A model generated the notes under the pieces. It saw only the letters and a list, made by a program, of their open reading frames with translations. It was not told where the DNA came from and did no database searches. A stretch of 64,000 bases of DNA from Salinibacter ruber DSM 13855 (GTDB lineage Bacteria; Bacteroidota; Rhodothermia; Rhodothermales; Salinibacteraceae): NCBI RefSeq assembly GCF_000013045.1, contig NC_007677.1, forward strand, positions 868,001-932,000, given 5' to 3'. The translations under genes were made by a program, and so were the position numbers. The first letter of the stretch is position 1, and each line of letters starts with the position of its first letter. This document shows, in pieces, positions 28,446 through 36,508 of the stretch.

Positions 28446-29300
28446 TCAGTTCGGCGCCGGCATGAGGTGGGTTCGGAGGTCCCGCGGCTTCAGTGACTGA
28501 AGGGCCGCCCGGGCTGCGGCCGTCTCTTCGAAAAGCCCGTACACGGCACTGCCGGACCCGGAGAGAGAGACGCAGGCCGCGTCTGTCGCCCGCAGGGCCG
28601 TGCGCGCCGCGTCAACCGCCGGTATGGCCGTCGTCACCGGGGGGGCGAAGTCATTGGTGAGCGCTTCGTCCCAGCGAGACAGGTCATTCGAAAGCACGAG
28701 ACGCCGTAGGTCGGGCCGGTTGGCCTCTGCGGGGGTTACCCGGTCGTAGGCCCAAGGGGTGGCGATCTCGGCGGACGGCACGGCGATGAGCAGGGAAAAC
28801 GGCAGCCGGTACGATGCGCCGTCTTTGGAAAGTGGCGAAAGCGTGTCGCCGCGTCCGGTGGCGTAGGCGGCCGGCGCATCCTGGAGAAAAAACGGCACGT
28901 CGGCCCCGATCGTGCGCCCGATTTCCTGGAGGGTTTCGGAGGTCGGGTCCACGTCCCACAGCCGCGCAAGGAGCCGGAGTGTGGCCGCGGCGTCGCTGGA
29001 TCCACTGCCCAGGCCGGCGCCGTACGGCACCCGCTTCTCGAGGTGGAGGTCGGCGCCTGCGGGTACGTCACACGCCGACGCGAGCCGGTGGGCCGCCTGG
29101 AGGCACAGGTTGTCCCTGTCTGTGGGAAGCGACGGGTCCGAGCATGTGAGGGAGAGGGTGTCGGCGGGCGTTGCCGTAATCGTATCGGCCCAGTCGATCC
29201 GGTGCAGGACCGTTTCGATGTCGTGGTATCCGTCGGGGCGCCGACGGAGGACGTGGAGGCCCAGGTTGATCTTGGCCGGGGCATCTTGGGCGAGGGGCAT
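28446..29300 (-). CDS. ispE: 4-diphosphocytidyl-2-C-methyl-D-erythritol kinase
   Basis: Phosphorylates CDP-ME at the 2-hydroxyl with ATP in the MEP isoprenoid pathway. The 284-residue GHMP kinase has the substrate motif APAKINLGLHVLRRRPDGYH at the N-terminus, the ATP loop PYGAGLGSGSSDAA, and a C-terminal SLSGSGSAVYGLF motif. It is the last of three genes (thrA, thrB, ispE) on the minus strand; thrB is also a GHMP kinase but of another subfamily. ATG 29300 puts the substrate motif near residue 10, as in other family members. Confidence 0.91.
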   Translation of the reverse strand: MPLAQDAPAKINLGLHVLRRRPDGYHDIETVLHRIDWADTITATPADTLSLTCSDPSLPTDRDNLCLQAAHRLASACDVPAGADLHLEKRVPYGAGLGSGSSDAAATLRLLARLWDVDPTSETLQEIGRTIGADVPFFLQDAPAAYATGRGDTLSPLSKDGASYRLPFSLLIAVPSAEIATPWAYDRVTPAEANRPDLRRLVLSNDLSRWDEALTNDFAPPVTTAIPAVDAARTALRATDAACVSLSGSGSAVYGLFEETAAARAALQSLKPRDLRTHLMPAPN

Positions 29301-29376
29301 CGACCGGGGAGGGGCGGGGCAGAGAGAAAACGCGCGAAGCAGTGTAGATTTGGGCTGCCCTCCTGTCTTCCCGTGC

Positions 29377-30336
29377 CTACGACGCCTGCGAGTCGGCAGG
29401 GGGGCGCGCGGCGACACGGGCCCCCTCGGAGGGAATGGGGGAGATCCAGGCCTCCGTGGACACGTCGTGCTGCGCGAAGGCCTCGACCATGGCGTCCCGC
29501 ACGCGTTCGGACTGATCGGGCCCCTCGCACCAGGCGAACAGGGTGGGGCCGGCGCCCGAGAGCGAGCAGCCCAGGGCGTCGTGCGCCCGTGCCGCGTCCT
29601 GCACGTCCGGGAAGCCGGGAACGAGCGCGGCCCGGTGGGGCTCCACGATAAAGTCGCGCAGGGCGCGCCCGATGAGCGCGAGGTCGTCGCGGTAGCAGCC
29701 CGCCACGAATGCACCCAGGTGGGCCGTCTGCCGGACCGACTCGGACAGCGGAATCGTGTCGGGCAGGCACGCCCGGGCCTCCCGGGTCGGGAGGACCCGG
29801 TCCGGGTGGACGAGGACACAACGGATGTCGGAGGGGACCGGAATGGGCACTACGTCCGGGGGATCCATCTCGCGGGTGAGCACGAGGCCGCCGAACAGGC
29901 AGGGGGCGACGTTGTCGGGATGCAGGTCGCCGCTTGCGACGGCCTCCCCGGCCAGCGCGTGGGGCAGTAAATCTGCCTGCGACCAGGACGCCGAAAGCAG
30001 TTCGGCCCCGGCCACGACCGCGCCCACGGCGGAGGCGGCCGAGCCCCCGAGCCCGGACCCGAGCGGGATGCCCTTTTCGATAGAAACCTCGAACCCGCCG
30101 TTCATGCCCGCGGCGTCCCGAAGGGACTGCAGGGCGACGGTGGCCGTGTTGTCGGCGGGCGTGGTGGGCAGGTCGGGGACGCGCCCGGTGATGGAGCCGA
30201 CCCGTACCGTCGGCGTTTCGAGCCGCCGCACCGTAACCCGGTCGCCGAGGCCGCTGAGGGCGCCCCCCAGCACGTCGTACCCCACGGCGACATTGCCCAT
30301 CGAGGCAGGGGCAAATGCGGTCACTTCGTCGTCCAT
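29377..30336 (-). CDS. thrB: homoserine kinase
   Basis: Phosphorylates L-homoserine to O-phosphohomoserine, the step before threonine synthase. The 319-residue GHMP kinase has the N-terminal FAPASMGNVAVGYDVLG motif, the ATP loop GIPLGSGLGGSAASAVGAV and the C-terminal GCSLSGAGPTLFAW motif. It lies 151 bp downstream of thrA on the same strand, so the two act in succession and are probably co-regulated. thrC is not in the window. Confidence 0.92.
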   Translation of the reverse strand: MDDEVTAFAPASMGNVAVGYDVLGGALSGLGDRVTVRRLETPTVRVGSITGRVPDLPTTPADNTATVALQSLRDAAGMNGGFEVSIEKGIPLGSGLGGSAASAVGAVVAGAELLSASWSQADLLPHALAGEAVASGDLHPDNVAPCLFGGLVLTREMDPPDVVPIPVPSDIRCVLVHPDRVLPTREARACLPDTIPLSESVRQTAHLGAFVAGCYRDDLALIGRALRDFIVEPHRAALVPGFPDVQDAARAHDALGCSLSGAGPTLFAWCEGPDQSERVRDAMVEAFAQHDVSTEAWISPIPSEGARVAARPPADSQAS

Positions 30337-30487
30337 CGGGTCCTTTTTCTCAGTGGAGCATTTTTGGGTGAAGTGTGAATGAGAGACCTTCTCTCCGGTC
30401 TCCTCACAGTCCGTAGATCCTGCGTTCTGTTTCCTCGCCTCCGAGGTCTTCGAGCCTCTATGCCCTTACGCGCCCGCCCTCCCACGC

Positions 30488-32953
30488 TCAGGACATCAAG
30501 CGGAGCAGGTCGGCAAAGACGCCCGCCGCGGTGACCTGGGGGCCGGCGCCGGGGCCCTGCACGATCAGGGGCGTCTCGTCGTACCGGTCCGTTTGGAAGC
30601 GGACGATGTTGTCCGTGTGGTTGATGCGGGCGAAGGCGTGGTCGGCGGGGTAGCGGCGCAGGCGCACCGACGCGTCGCCGTCCCGCGTGACGCCGCCCAC
30701 GAACCGGAGTACCTTGTTTTCGGCCTGAGCGTCCCGCAGGAGTTTGGTCATGTCCGCGTCGTGTTCGGGAAGCCGATCCAGGAATGCCTCAACCGAGCCG
30801 TCACGGAGCGGCCCCGGCACGAGCCCGTCCACGGACACCTCCTCCAGCTCCAGCGGCACGCCCATTTCGCGGGCCAGAATGACGACCTTGCGGGCCACGT
30901 CCATGCCGGAGAGGTCGTCGCGGGGGTCGGGCTCGGTAAAGCCTTCGTCCTTGGCCTGGCGGAGAATGGCGGAGAAGGGCCGGTCGCCATCGAACGCGTT
31001 GAAGAGATACGACAGCGTGCCGGAGAGGATGCCCTCAACTCGGTGCACCTGATCGCCCGTCTCGGTGAGACTGTTCAGGGTTTGCAGGATGGGCAGGCCC
31101 GCCCCCACTGTCGTTTCGTACAGATACTGGGGCCCGGGCCCCTGGCTCGCGGTTTGTAGGGCCTGGTACGTCTCCCACGTGTCGGTATTCGCCTTCTTGT
31201 TGGGCGTCACCACGTGGATGCCGCGCTCCAACCAGTCCCCGTAGCGCCGGGCGATGGGGGCGCTGGCCGTGCAGTCGACGATCACCGTGTGTGGGTGGTA
31301 GTCGGTTTGTACGTGGTCGACGAAGGCGTCGAGGTCGGTCGCCTCCCCCGCAGACAAGTCGGCCCGCCACGTTTCGAGGTCGAGGCGCTGCTCGGCCCGG
31401 AGCATGCGCGAGGACGCGGCGATGCCGCGCACACGGAGGTCGATGTCCTGTTGGTCGCGGAGCCGGCCGGCCTCGGTGCGAATCTGGTCGAGCAGGGCCG
31501 CGCCGACATTGCCGGCGCCAATGACGCCGATCGACAGGGTCCGCTTCGAGAGGTAAAAGCCCGCGTGGGCGGCCCGTAGGGCGCGGCGGGCGTCGTCCCT
31601 GTCCACCACGGCGGAGATGTTGCGCTCCGAGGAGCCCTGGGCGACGGCCCGCACGTTGACGCTGGCCTCGCCCAGGGCCCCGAAGAAGGTAGCGGCGACG
31701 CCGGGCGTGCCCGCCATTTGGTCCCCCACCACGGCGAGGATGCTGCAGTTGGGCACCAGCTCGACCGTCCGGAGCTGGCCGCGGTCCAGCTCGGCGTAGA
31801 AGGCGTGCTCGGCGGCCTCGCGGGCGACCTCGGCCTGGGCCTGGGGCACGGCGAAGCAGATCGAGTGCTCGGAGCTGCCCTGCGAGATCAGGATGACGGA
31901 CACCCCCTCGTCCTCCAGCGCGTCGAAGAGGCGCCGGGCGATGCCGGGCACCCCGATCATGCCGCTGCCCTCCAGGTTGAGAAGGGCCACGTCGTCGATC
32001 GTGGAGAAGCCCTTCACGACCGACGCGCCGTCGTCGTTGAGGTGAATGCGGGTGCCGGGCCGGTCCGGCGCAAAGGTGTTGCGGATCGTGATCGGGATCT
32101 CGTGCTCGACGGCCGGCGACAGCGTGCGCGGGTGAATGACGCCGGCCCCGAAGTAGGCCATCTCCATGGCCTCCTCGTAGGAGAGGCCGTCGAGGCGGCG
32201 CGCGTCGGGGACGTACTGCGGGTCGGCACTCATCACCCCGTCGGTGTCCGTCCAGATCGTGAGGGCCTCCGCCTCCAGCAGCGCCGCGAAGAGGGCGGCG
32301 GAGTGGTCCGAGCCGTTCCGCCCGAGGGTGGTGGGCACCCCGTCGGGCGTGGTGGCGATAAAGCCGGTGGCGACGATCGTATCGGGGGCGTCGTGCGCGG
32401 CCCGCCAGTCGGCAAACCGTTCCTGAGTGGCGTCCCAGTCGACCACCGGGCCCATCTCCTCGTGGGTGACGACGAGCACCTCGCGGGCGTCGCACACGGC
32501 GGCCGACAGCCCCCGATCACGCAGCACCCCCCCGAGCACGCGGGCGGACCACAGCTCGCCGTACCCGGCCACGAGGTCGCGGGTCGTGTCGGGGGCCGTG
32601 CCCATAAGGCGGGTGGCCCGGAGCACGTCGGCCAGGTCGTCTAGGTCCTGGTCCAGTGTGCGGAGCACGGAGGCGGCGGCGTCCCCGTCCAGCAGATCGG
32701 TCACCACGGCCCGCTGATCGTCGCGCAGGGACTGAAGGCGATCGGCCAGTCCGTCGGCGTCGGTGTGGGCCTTCTCGGCGAGGGCGAGCAGGCGGTCGGT
32801 CACCCCGCTCATGGCCGACACAACGACGGCGACCGGAGGGGTGCGGGCACCGAGCAGGTCGGCCACGTGCCGGATGCGGGCCGGGTCGGCGAGGCTGGTG
32901 CCGCCGAACTTGTGAACCCGCCAGTTGGCGGACGCAGGGGCGGACGATTCCAT
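30488..32953 (-). CDS. thrA: bifunctional aspartokinase/homoserine dehydrogenase
   Basis: Carries out the first and third steps from aspartate towards threonine, methionine and lysine. Of 821 residues, about 1-290 form the aspartokinase (KFGGTSLADPARI at Lys15), about 310-460 two ACT regulatory domains (VALLNLEGSGMIG; CSILAVVGDQMAG), and about 465-821 the homoserine dehydrogenase (SIGVIGAGNVGAALLDQI; VTPNKKANTDTW). Domain order and length match E. coli ThrA/MetL. Feedback inhibition by threonine is likely from the ACT pair. thrB follows on the same strand. Confidence 0.94.
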   Translation of the reverse strand: MESSAPASANWRVHKFGGTSLADPARIRHVADLLGARTPPVAVVVSAMSGVTDRLLALAEKAHTDADGLADRLQSLRDDQRAVVTDLLDGDAAASVLRTLDQDLDDLADVLRATRLMGTAPDTTRDLVAGYGELWSARVLGGVLRDRGLSAAVCDAREVLVVTHEEMGPVVDWDATQERFADWRAAHDAPDTIVATGFIATTPDGVPTTLGRNGSDHSAALFAALLEAEALTIWTDTDGVMSADPQYVPDARRLDGLSYEEAMEMAYFGAGVIHPRTLSPAVEHEIPITIRNTFAPDRPGTRIHLNDDGASVVKGFSTIDDVALLNLEGSGMIGVPGIARRLFDALEDEGVSVILISQGSSEHSICFAVPQAQAEVAREAAEHAFYAELDRGQLRTVELVPNCSILAVVGDQMAGTPGVAATFFGALGEASVNVRAVAQGSSERNISAVVDRDDARRALRAAHAGFYLSKRTLSIGVIGAGNVGAALLDQIRTEAGRLRDQQDIDLRVRGIAASSRMLRAEQRLDLETWRADLSAGEATDLDAFVDHVQTDYHPHTVIVDCTASAPIARRYGDWLERGIHVVTPNKKANTDTWETYQALQTASQGPGPQYLYETTVGAGLPILQTLNSLTETGDQVHRVEGILSGTLSYLFNAFDGDRPFSAILRQAKDEGFTEPDPRDDLSGMDVARKVVILAREMGVPLELEEVSVDGLVPGPLRDGSVEAFLDRLPEHDADMTKLLRDAQAENKVLRFVGGVTRDGDASVRLRRYPADHAFARINHTDNIVRFQTDRYDETPLIVQGPGAGPQVTAAGVFADLLRLMS

Positions 32954-33061
32954 ACGAGGAGGCGAATTAGGGAGGGGGACCCGTGGCGGGTGACTTCAGC
33001 TTCGACCCGCAAGAGAACAATGCCGGTCGTCCCTGTGCGGCCGAGACGGACGGGAGAGTGT

Positions 33062-33919
33062 TTATCGGGACCCCGCCTGCTCGTTCGCGGCGACGGTGGC
33101 CACGAGAAGGCGATGGAGCTGGGAACGGCTCGTTTGGAGGGAAGGGCCCTCCGAGGACGGGGCGCCATCGTCCTCCGCCAGATGCTGCGCGGTGAGGAGC
33201 GTGAGGGCCATGACGTGCACGCCCATGTGGCGGGCCGCAAGCACTTCGGGCACCACGCCTGTTCCCACGACGTCGGCCCCCAGCCGATGGGCCATCCGGT
33301 GCTCGGCGGTCGTTTCGTGATGGGGGCCCAGGAGGCCCATGTAGATGCCTTGCCGCAGGGGGACGCCCGCGCTCCGGGCCGCGTCGCTCGCCCGTTGCCG
33401 GAGCGTCGCGTCGTAGGGGGCGGTCATGTCGGGGAAGCGCGGGCCCCACTCCTCCACGTTGGGCCCGACGAGCGGGTTCTGGCCCTGAAAGTTGATGTGA
33501 TCGGTCAGCAGCATCAGGTCGCCGCGATCGGCCTGTGCGGTGACGCTGCCGGCCGGGGCCGCCAGCAAGAGCGAGTCGATGCCCGCGGTGGCGAGCATGC
33601 GCACAGGGAAACTGACCTCCCGGGGCGTGTGTCCGTCGTAGAGGTGGAACGCCTGGTCCAACTCGACGACCTGGGTCCCGCCGAGCGTGCCGATCGTGAG
33701 CGTGCCGTCCGACGCCGGGTAGTGCGGAAGATTGGCGTACGGAATCGTGTGCTCGACCGTCCCCGCCTGAAGAACGTCGTCGAGCTCCACGTCGCGCACG
33801 ATGGCAACGGTGGGGGAGGCGTCTAGGTCGGGGAGGGCGGCAGCCGCCGCGTTGACCTGCTGTTTGTACGCGGCGGTTCCGTCGGCGGTGAGGGCGGAGG
33901 CGTCGGCGGCCGTAGGCAT
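33062..33919 (-). CDS. type I purine nucleoside phosphorylase homologue with altered base site
   Basis: A 285-residue protein of the trimeric PNP/MTAP family, which splits purine nucleosides with phosphate. GDLMLLTDHINFQGQNPL, GPRFPDMTAPYD and the active-site GPHHETTAEHRM (Glu equivalent to human Glu201) are kept. Three usually conserved elements differ: the TNAAGG loop is AAPAGS, GMSTVPEV is GTGVVPEV, and the base-binding Asn (human Asn243 in SLITN) is replaced by Ala (LTLLTAQ). The enzyme may prefer another nucleoside such as adenosine or methylthioadenosine; this is inference. It follows divIVA and yggS on the same strand. Confidence 0.82.
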   Translation of the reverse strand: MPTAADASALTADGTAAYKQQVNAAAAALPDLDASPTVAIVRDVELDDVLQAGTVEHTIPYANLPHYPASDGTLTIGTLGGTQVVELDQAFHLYDGHTPREVSFPVRMLATAGIDSLLLAAPAGSVTAQADRGDLMLLTDHINFQGQNPLVGPNVEEWGPRFPDMTAPYDATLRQRASDAARSAGVPLRQGIYMGLLGPHHETTAEHRMAHRLGADVVGTGVVPEVLAARHMGVHVMALTLLTAQHLAEDDGAPSSEGPSLQTSRSQLHRLLVATVAANEQAGSR

Positions 33920-33973
33920 GCGGAGGGCGGATTGAAAGCAGTGTGGCGCGGAGGAGGGCGAGACGACCCGGGA

Positions 33974-35170
33974 CTAGTCCTCCATGTCTTCGAGGATGCT
34001 CCAGATCTTCTCGATCTCCTCGGAGGTGGCGTCCTGGTCGTCCCCGGAGCGGCTTTTCTGTTTCGACTCGTCGGTTTGCTCGGCACCGGACGCCTGGGCG
34101 TCGGGGGCGGCGTTTGCCTCCTGGTTCGGTTGGGAGGGGGCATCGGCTTGTTGATCCGGCGCGTCGGCCTGGGGAACGGACTGTTCGTCTCGCCCATGGA
34201 GACGGTCTTCAGGGGCCTCCGGTTCGGAGGACGGCTGTTCCGCCGGGGCGTCCGGCTCCGAGGAAGAGCGGGGCGTGGGGGCAGCCTCGCTCGCGACATC
34301 GTCCGTGAACACCTCCGACGGGGCGCGCTCCTCGGAAGGCTCCTCGGCCGGGGCGTCGGCGTCGGTCAACGGCTCGGTTTCGGCGGGAACGTCCTCTTCG
34401 GGCGAGGCGGGGGCGTCTGTGTCTGTGGAGGAGGCCGTGGATGAGTCGACGGTCGGGGGCGCCTCGGACGCGTCAGCGTCGTCGACCGACGCGGCATCGG
34501 GGGCGGCCGGCTCCGTGTCGGCGGCCTCGTCGTCCGCCTGGGTCAGATCCGGAGCGGAGGGGGCGCCGGACGGGCCTCCGGGGCCGGCCGGCGATTCGGG
34601 CTCGGGCGACGCGGCCTCGTCGGCCGGCGGCTCCGCGGCTCCGGTCGAAGGGGGATCGGACGGGTCGTCCTCCCGGTCGTACGCCTCCAGCACCTCAAGC
34701 TCCGAGTTGAGGAAGCCGCGCAGCCGCGCGACGGCCTCGGTGCGCCGGTTTTGGAGGTGGCGGATGTCGGCTTTCAATTGCTCGCGCTCGGCCTCGGCGT
34801 CCCGCTTGATTTCCTGGGCCTGGTCGCGGGCGTCCTCCACGATGCGCTCGGCTTCGCGCTCAATCTCCGCCGCCTCCGCCTTGGCGTCCTCCACGATGCG
34901 ATCGGCCTTCTCACGGGCGTTCTGGAGCGTCTCCTCGGCGTTTTTGCGGGTCTGGTCGAGGGCCTGCTGGAGGGCCTCCTCGACCTCCTGGTAGTGGTCC
35001 ATCCGGCTCTGCAGTTCCTCCACCTTGTTCTTCAGGCGGCGGCGCTCGTCGTCGAGGTCCTCCCACTGCTCGGCCACCATGTCGAGAAACGCGTCGACCT
35101 CCTGGGGGTCGTACCCGCGGAGGCTCCGGTCAAACTCTCGCTTTCGAATGTCGAGCGGCGTGAGGTTCAT
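33974..35170 (-). CDS. divIVA: DivIVA domain protein with long acidic tail
   Basis: A 398-residue protein. Residues 1-60 match the DivIVA N-terminal module (LTPLDIRKREFDRSLRGYD, then QEVDAFLDMVAEQW), which targets curved membranes; residues 35-170 are a long coiled coil. From about 175 on the chain is disordered, rich in Asp, Glu, Pro, Ala and Ser, ending DATSEEIEKIWSILEDMED. The tail is more than half the protein and much more acidic than in other families, fitting a halophile. ATG 35170 gives the family N-terminus. It lies downstream of yggS, the same linkage as ylmE-divIVA in Gram-positives, suggesting a role in growth or division. Confidence 0.85.
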   Translation of the reverse strand: MNLTPLDIRKREFDRSLRGYDPQEVDAFLDMVAEQWEDLDDERRRLKNKVEELQSRMDHYQEVEEALQQALDQTRKNAEETLQNAREKADRIVEDAKAEAAEIEREAERIVEDARDQAQEIKRDAEAEREQLKADIRHLQNRRTEAVARLRGFLNSELEVLEAYDREDDPSDPPSTGAAEPPADEAASPEPESPAGPGGPSGAPSAPDLTQADDEAADTEPAAPDAASVDDADASEAPPTVDSSTASSTDTDAPASPEEDVPAETEPLTDADAPAEEPSEERAPSEVFTDDVASEAAPTPRSSSEPDAPAEQPSSEPEAPEDRLHGRDEQSVPQADAPDQQADAPSQPNQEANAAPDAQASGAEQTDESKQKSRSGDDQDATSEEIEKIWSILEDMED

Positions 35171-35360
35171 GGCGACTGCGGCTTGGATCGGGAGACACGT
35201 GCAGCAACGGGGGGGCGACCGCCCGGGACGAACCGCTTGTCCTGTGCGATCCGCCACGCGAAGCAGAAAGGCTCAGAGGTCTACCCCGTGTGCACCGGGC
35301 TGCCCGAACACTGTTTCGGGGCACCCCGGTCGTCGAGGGGCGGCCCGCCGGGGGGGCGAC

Positions 35361-36119
35361 CTAGTCGTAGTCGCGCGGCCCGAAGATCGATGTGCCGAGC
35401 CGGATCATGGTGCTTCCTTCTTCGATGGCCACCTCGAAGTCGTTGCTCATCCCGATGGAGAGCTCGGTCATCTCCACCTGCGGGTTGCCGGACGCGTCGT
35501 AGGTGTCGAACAGCTCCCGCATCTTCTGAAACTCGCCCCGCACGTCTTCGGGATCGTCCACGAACGAGCCGAGGGCCATGAGCCCCTCAACGGCAAGGTG
35601 GTCGTACTGGGCACAGTGGTCGAGGTACTCGTGCGTCTCGGACGGGGCGAGCCCGTACTTCTGGTCGTCGCCCGTGATGTTGACCTGCACCAGGCACGGG
35701 AGCACGCGGTCGTTCTTGGCGGCCCGCTTGTTGAGCTCCTCCGCGAGGCGGGGGCTGTCGAGCGCGTCGAACCAGTCGGCGTGGCGGGCAATAAATTTGG
35801 CCTTGTTCCTCTGCAGGTGGCCCACCATGTGCCACTTCACGTCGCCGCCCTCGACGGCGCCCGGGCGGGCCTTCGCCTTGTCGCGAAGCTGCCGGGCCCG
35901 GTTTTCGCCGAAGTGCTCCAGCCCCACGCCCGTGCCGGACGCGATGGCCTGCATCGGAAACGTTTTGGAGACGGCGACGACCGTGATCTCGTCGGGGGAC
36001 CGTCCGGCCCGCCCGCAGGCCTGAGCGATGCGCTCACGGATGGACTCGACGCGTTCCGTCACGGCTTCGGGGCGGATTTGGGATTCCACCTCCGGCGTGG
36101 CGTCCGGAATCTTGCTCAT
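35361..36119 (-). CDS. yggS: YggS/PLPBP-family pyridoxal phosphate homeostasis protein
   Basis: A 252-residue PLP-binding protein with a single alanine-racemase-like TIM barrel; it has no known enzyme activity and buffers PLP and amino-acid pools. The PLP lysine lies in ITVVAVSKTFP, and the family motifs HFGENRARQL, WHMVGHLQRNKAKF and a C-terminal ELSIGMSNDFEVAIEEGSTM segment (phosphate site) with RLGTSIFG are present. It is 190 bp upstream of divIVA on the same strand. Confidence 0.91.
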   Translation of the reverse strand: MSKIPDATPEVESQIRPEAVTERVESIRERIAQACGRAGRSPDEITVVAVSKTFPMQAIASGTGVGLEHFGENRARQLRDKAKARPGAVEGGDVKWHMVGHLQRNKAKFIARHADWFDALDSPRLAEELNKRAAKNDRVLPCLVQVNITGDDQKYGLAPSETHEYLDHCAQYDHLAVEGLMALGSFVDDPEDVRGEFQKMRELFDTYDASGNPQVEMTELSIGMSNDFEVAIEEGSTMIRLGTSIFGPRDYD

Positions 36120-36236
36120 GTGCGGGACAGGGTTGCGTGTTGCGAAGCGTCTGCGAACCGGGTATTGGTATTCGGGGGTGGGTGCGCATGATCCGGTGCG
36201 GGCGCACCCCGCCTCGCGTCCGGGTCCGGCGTGTGG

Positions 36237-36422
36237 CTACTGGGTCGGCTGCACGTCAAACGACACGACGCGGCCGCCCTGCGCGACGATGTGGACGCGC
36301 AGGGGGCGGCAACAGACGCCACAGTCCTCGATGTAGGTCTGCTCGCGGACCGACGGGTCGACGAGCACGGCGGTCGTCTCCCAGCAGTGCGGGCACGTAA
36401 ATGACTGCTCGCGGACGTTCAC
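36237..36422 (-). CDS. small CPxCG-type zinc protein
   Basis: A 61-residue cysteine-rich protein with FTCPHCWE and EDCGVCCRPL, giving two CxxC pairs about 25 residues apart and an ending with alternating strands (RVHIVAQGGRVVSFDVQ). It matches the CPXCG-motif cysteine-rich family, probably a single zinc ribbon; function unknown. GTG 36422 (MNVREQSFTC) is preferred because family members begin just before the first CxxC. Another GTG at 36467 would add 15 residues. It lies between the ABC permease and yggS genes on the same strand. Confidence 0.7.
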   Translation of the reverse strand: MNVREQSFTCPHCWETTAVLVDPSVREQTYIEDCGVCCRPLRVHIVAQGGRVVSFDVQPTQ

Positions 36423-36508
36423 GGCGTGAGGGGCGTTGGGGAACGAATAGCGAGTGGGAGGGGCCACGGGCAGGGCCCGGGGACTCCTGGCCGGGCCACA
36501 CAGGGCCC

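Noticed and set aside
36422-36467. Longer GTG start for the small CPxCG protein
   Set aside because: The extra 15 residues are not typical of the family, which begins just before the first CxxC pair; kept only as an alternative.
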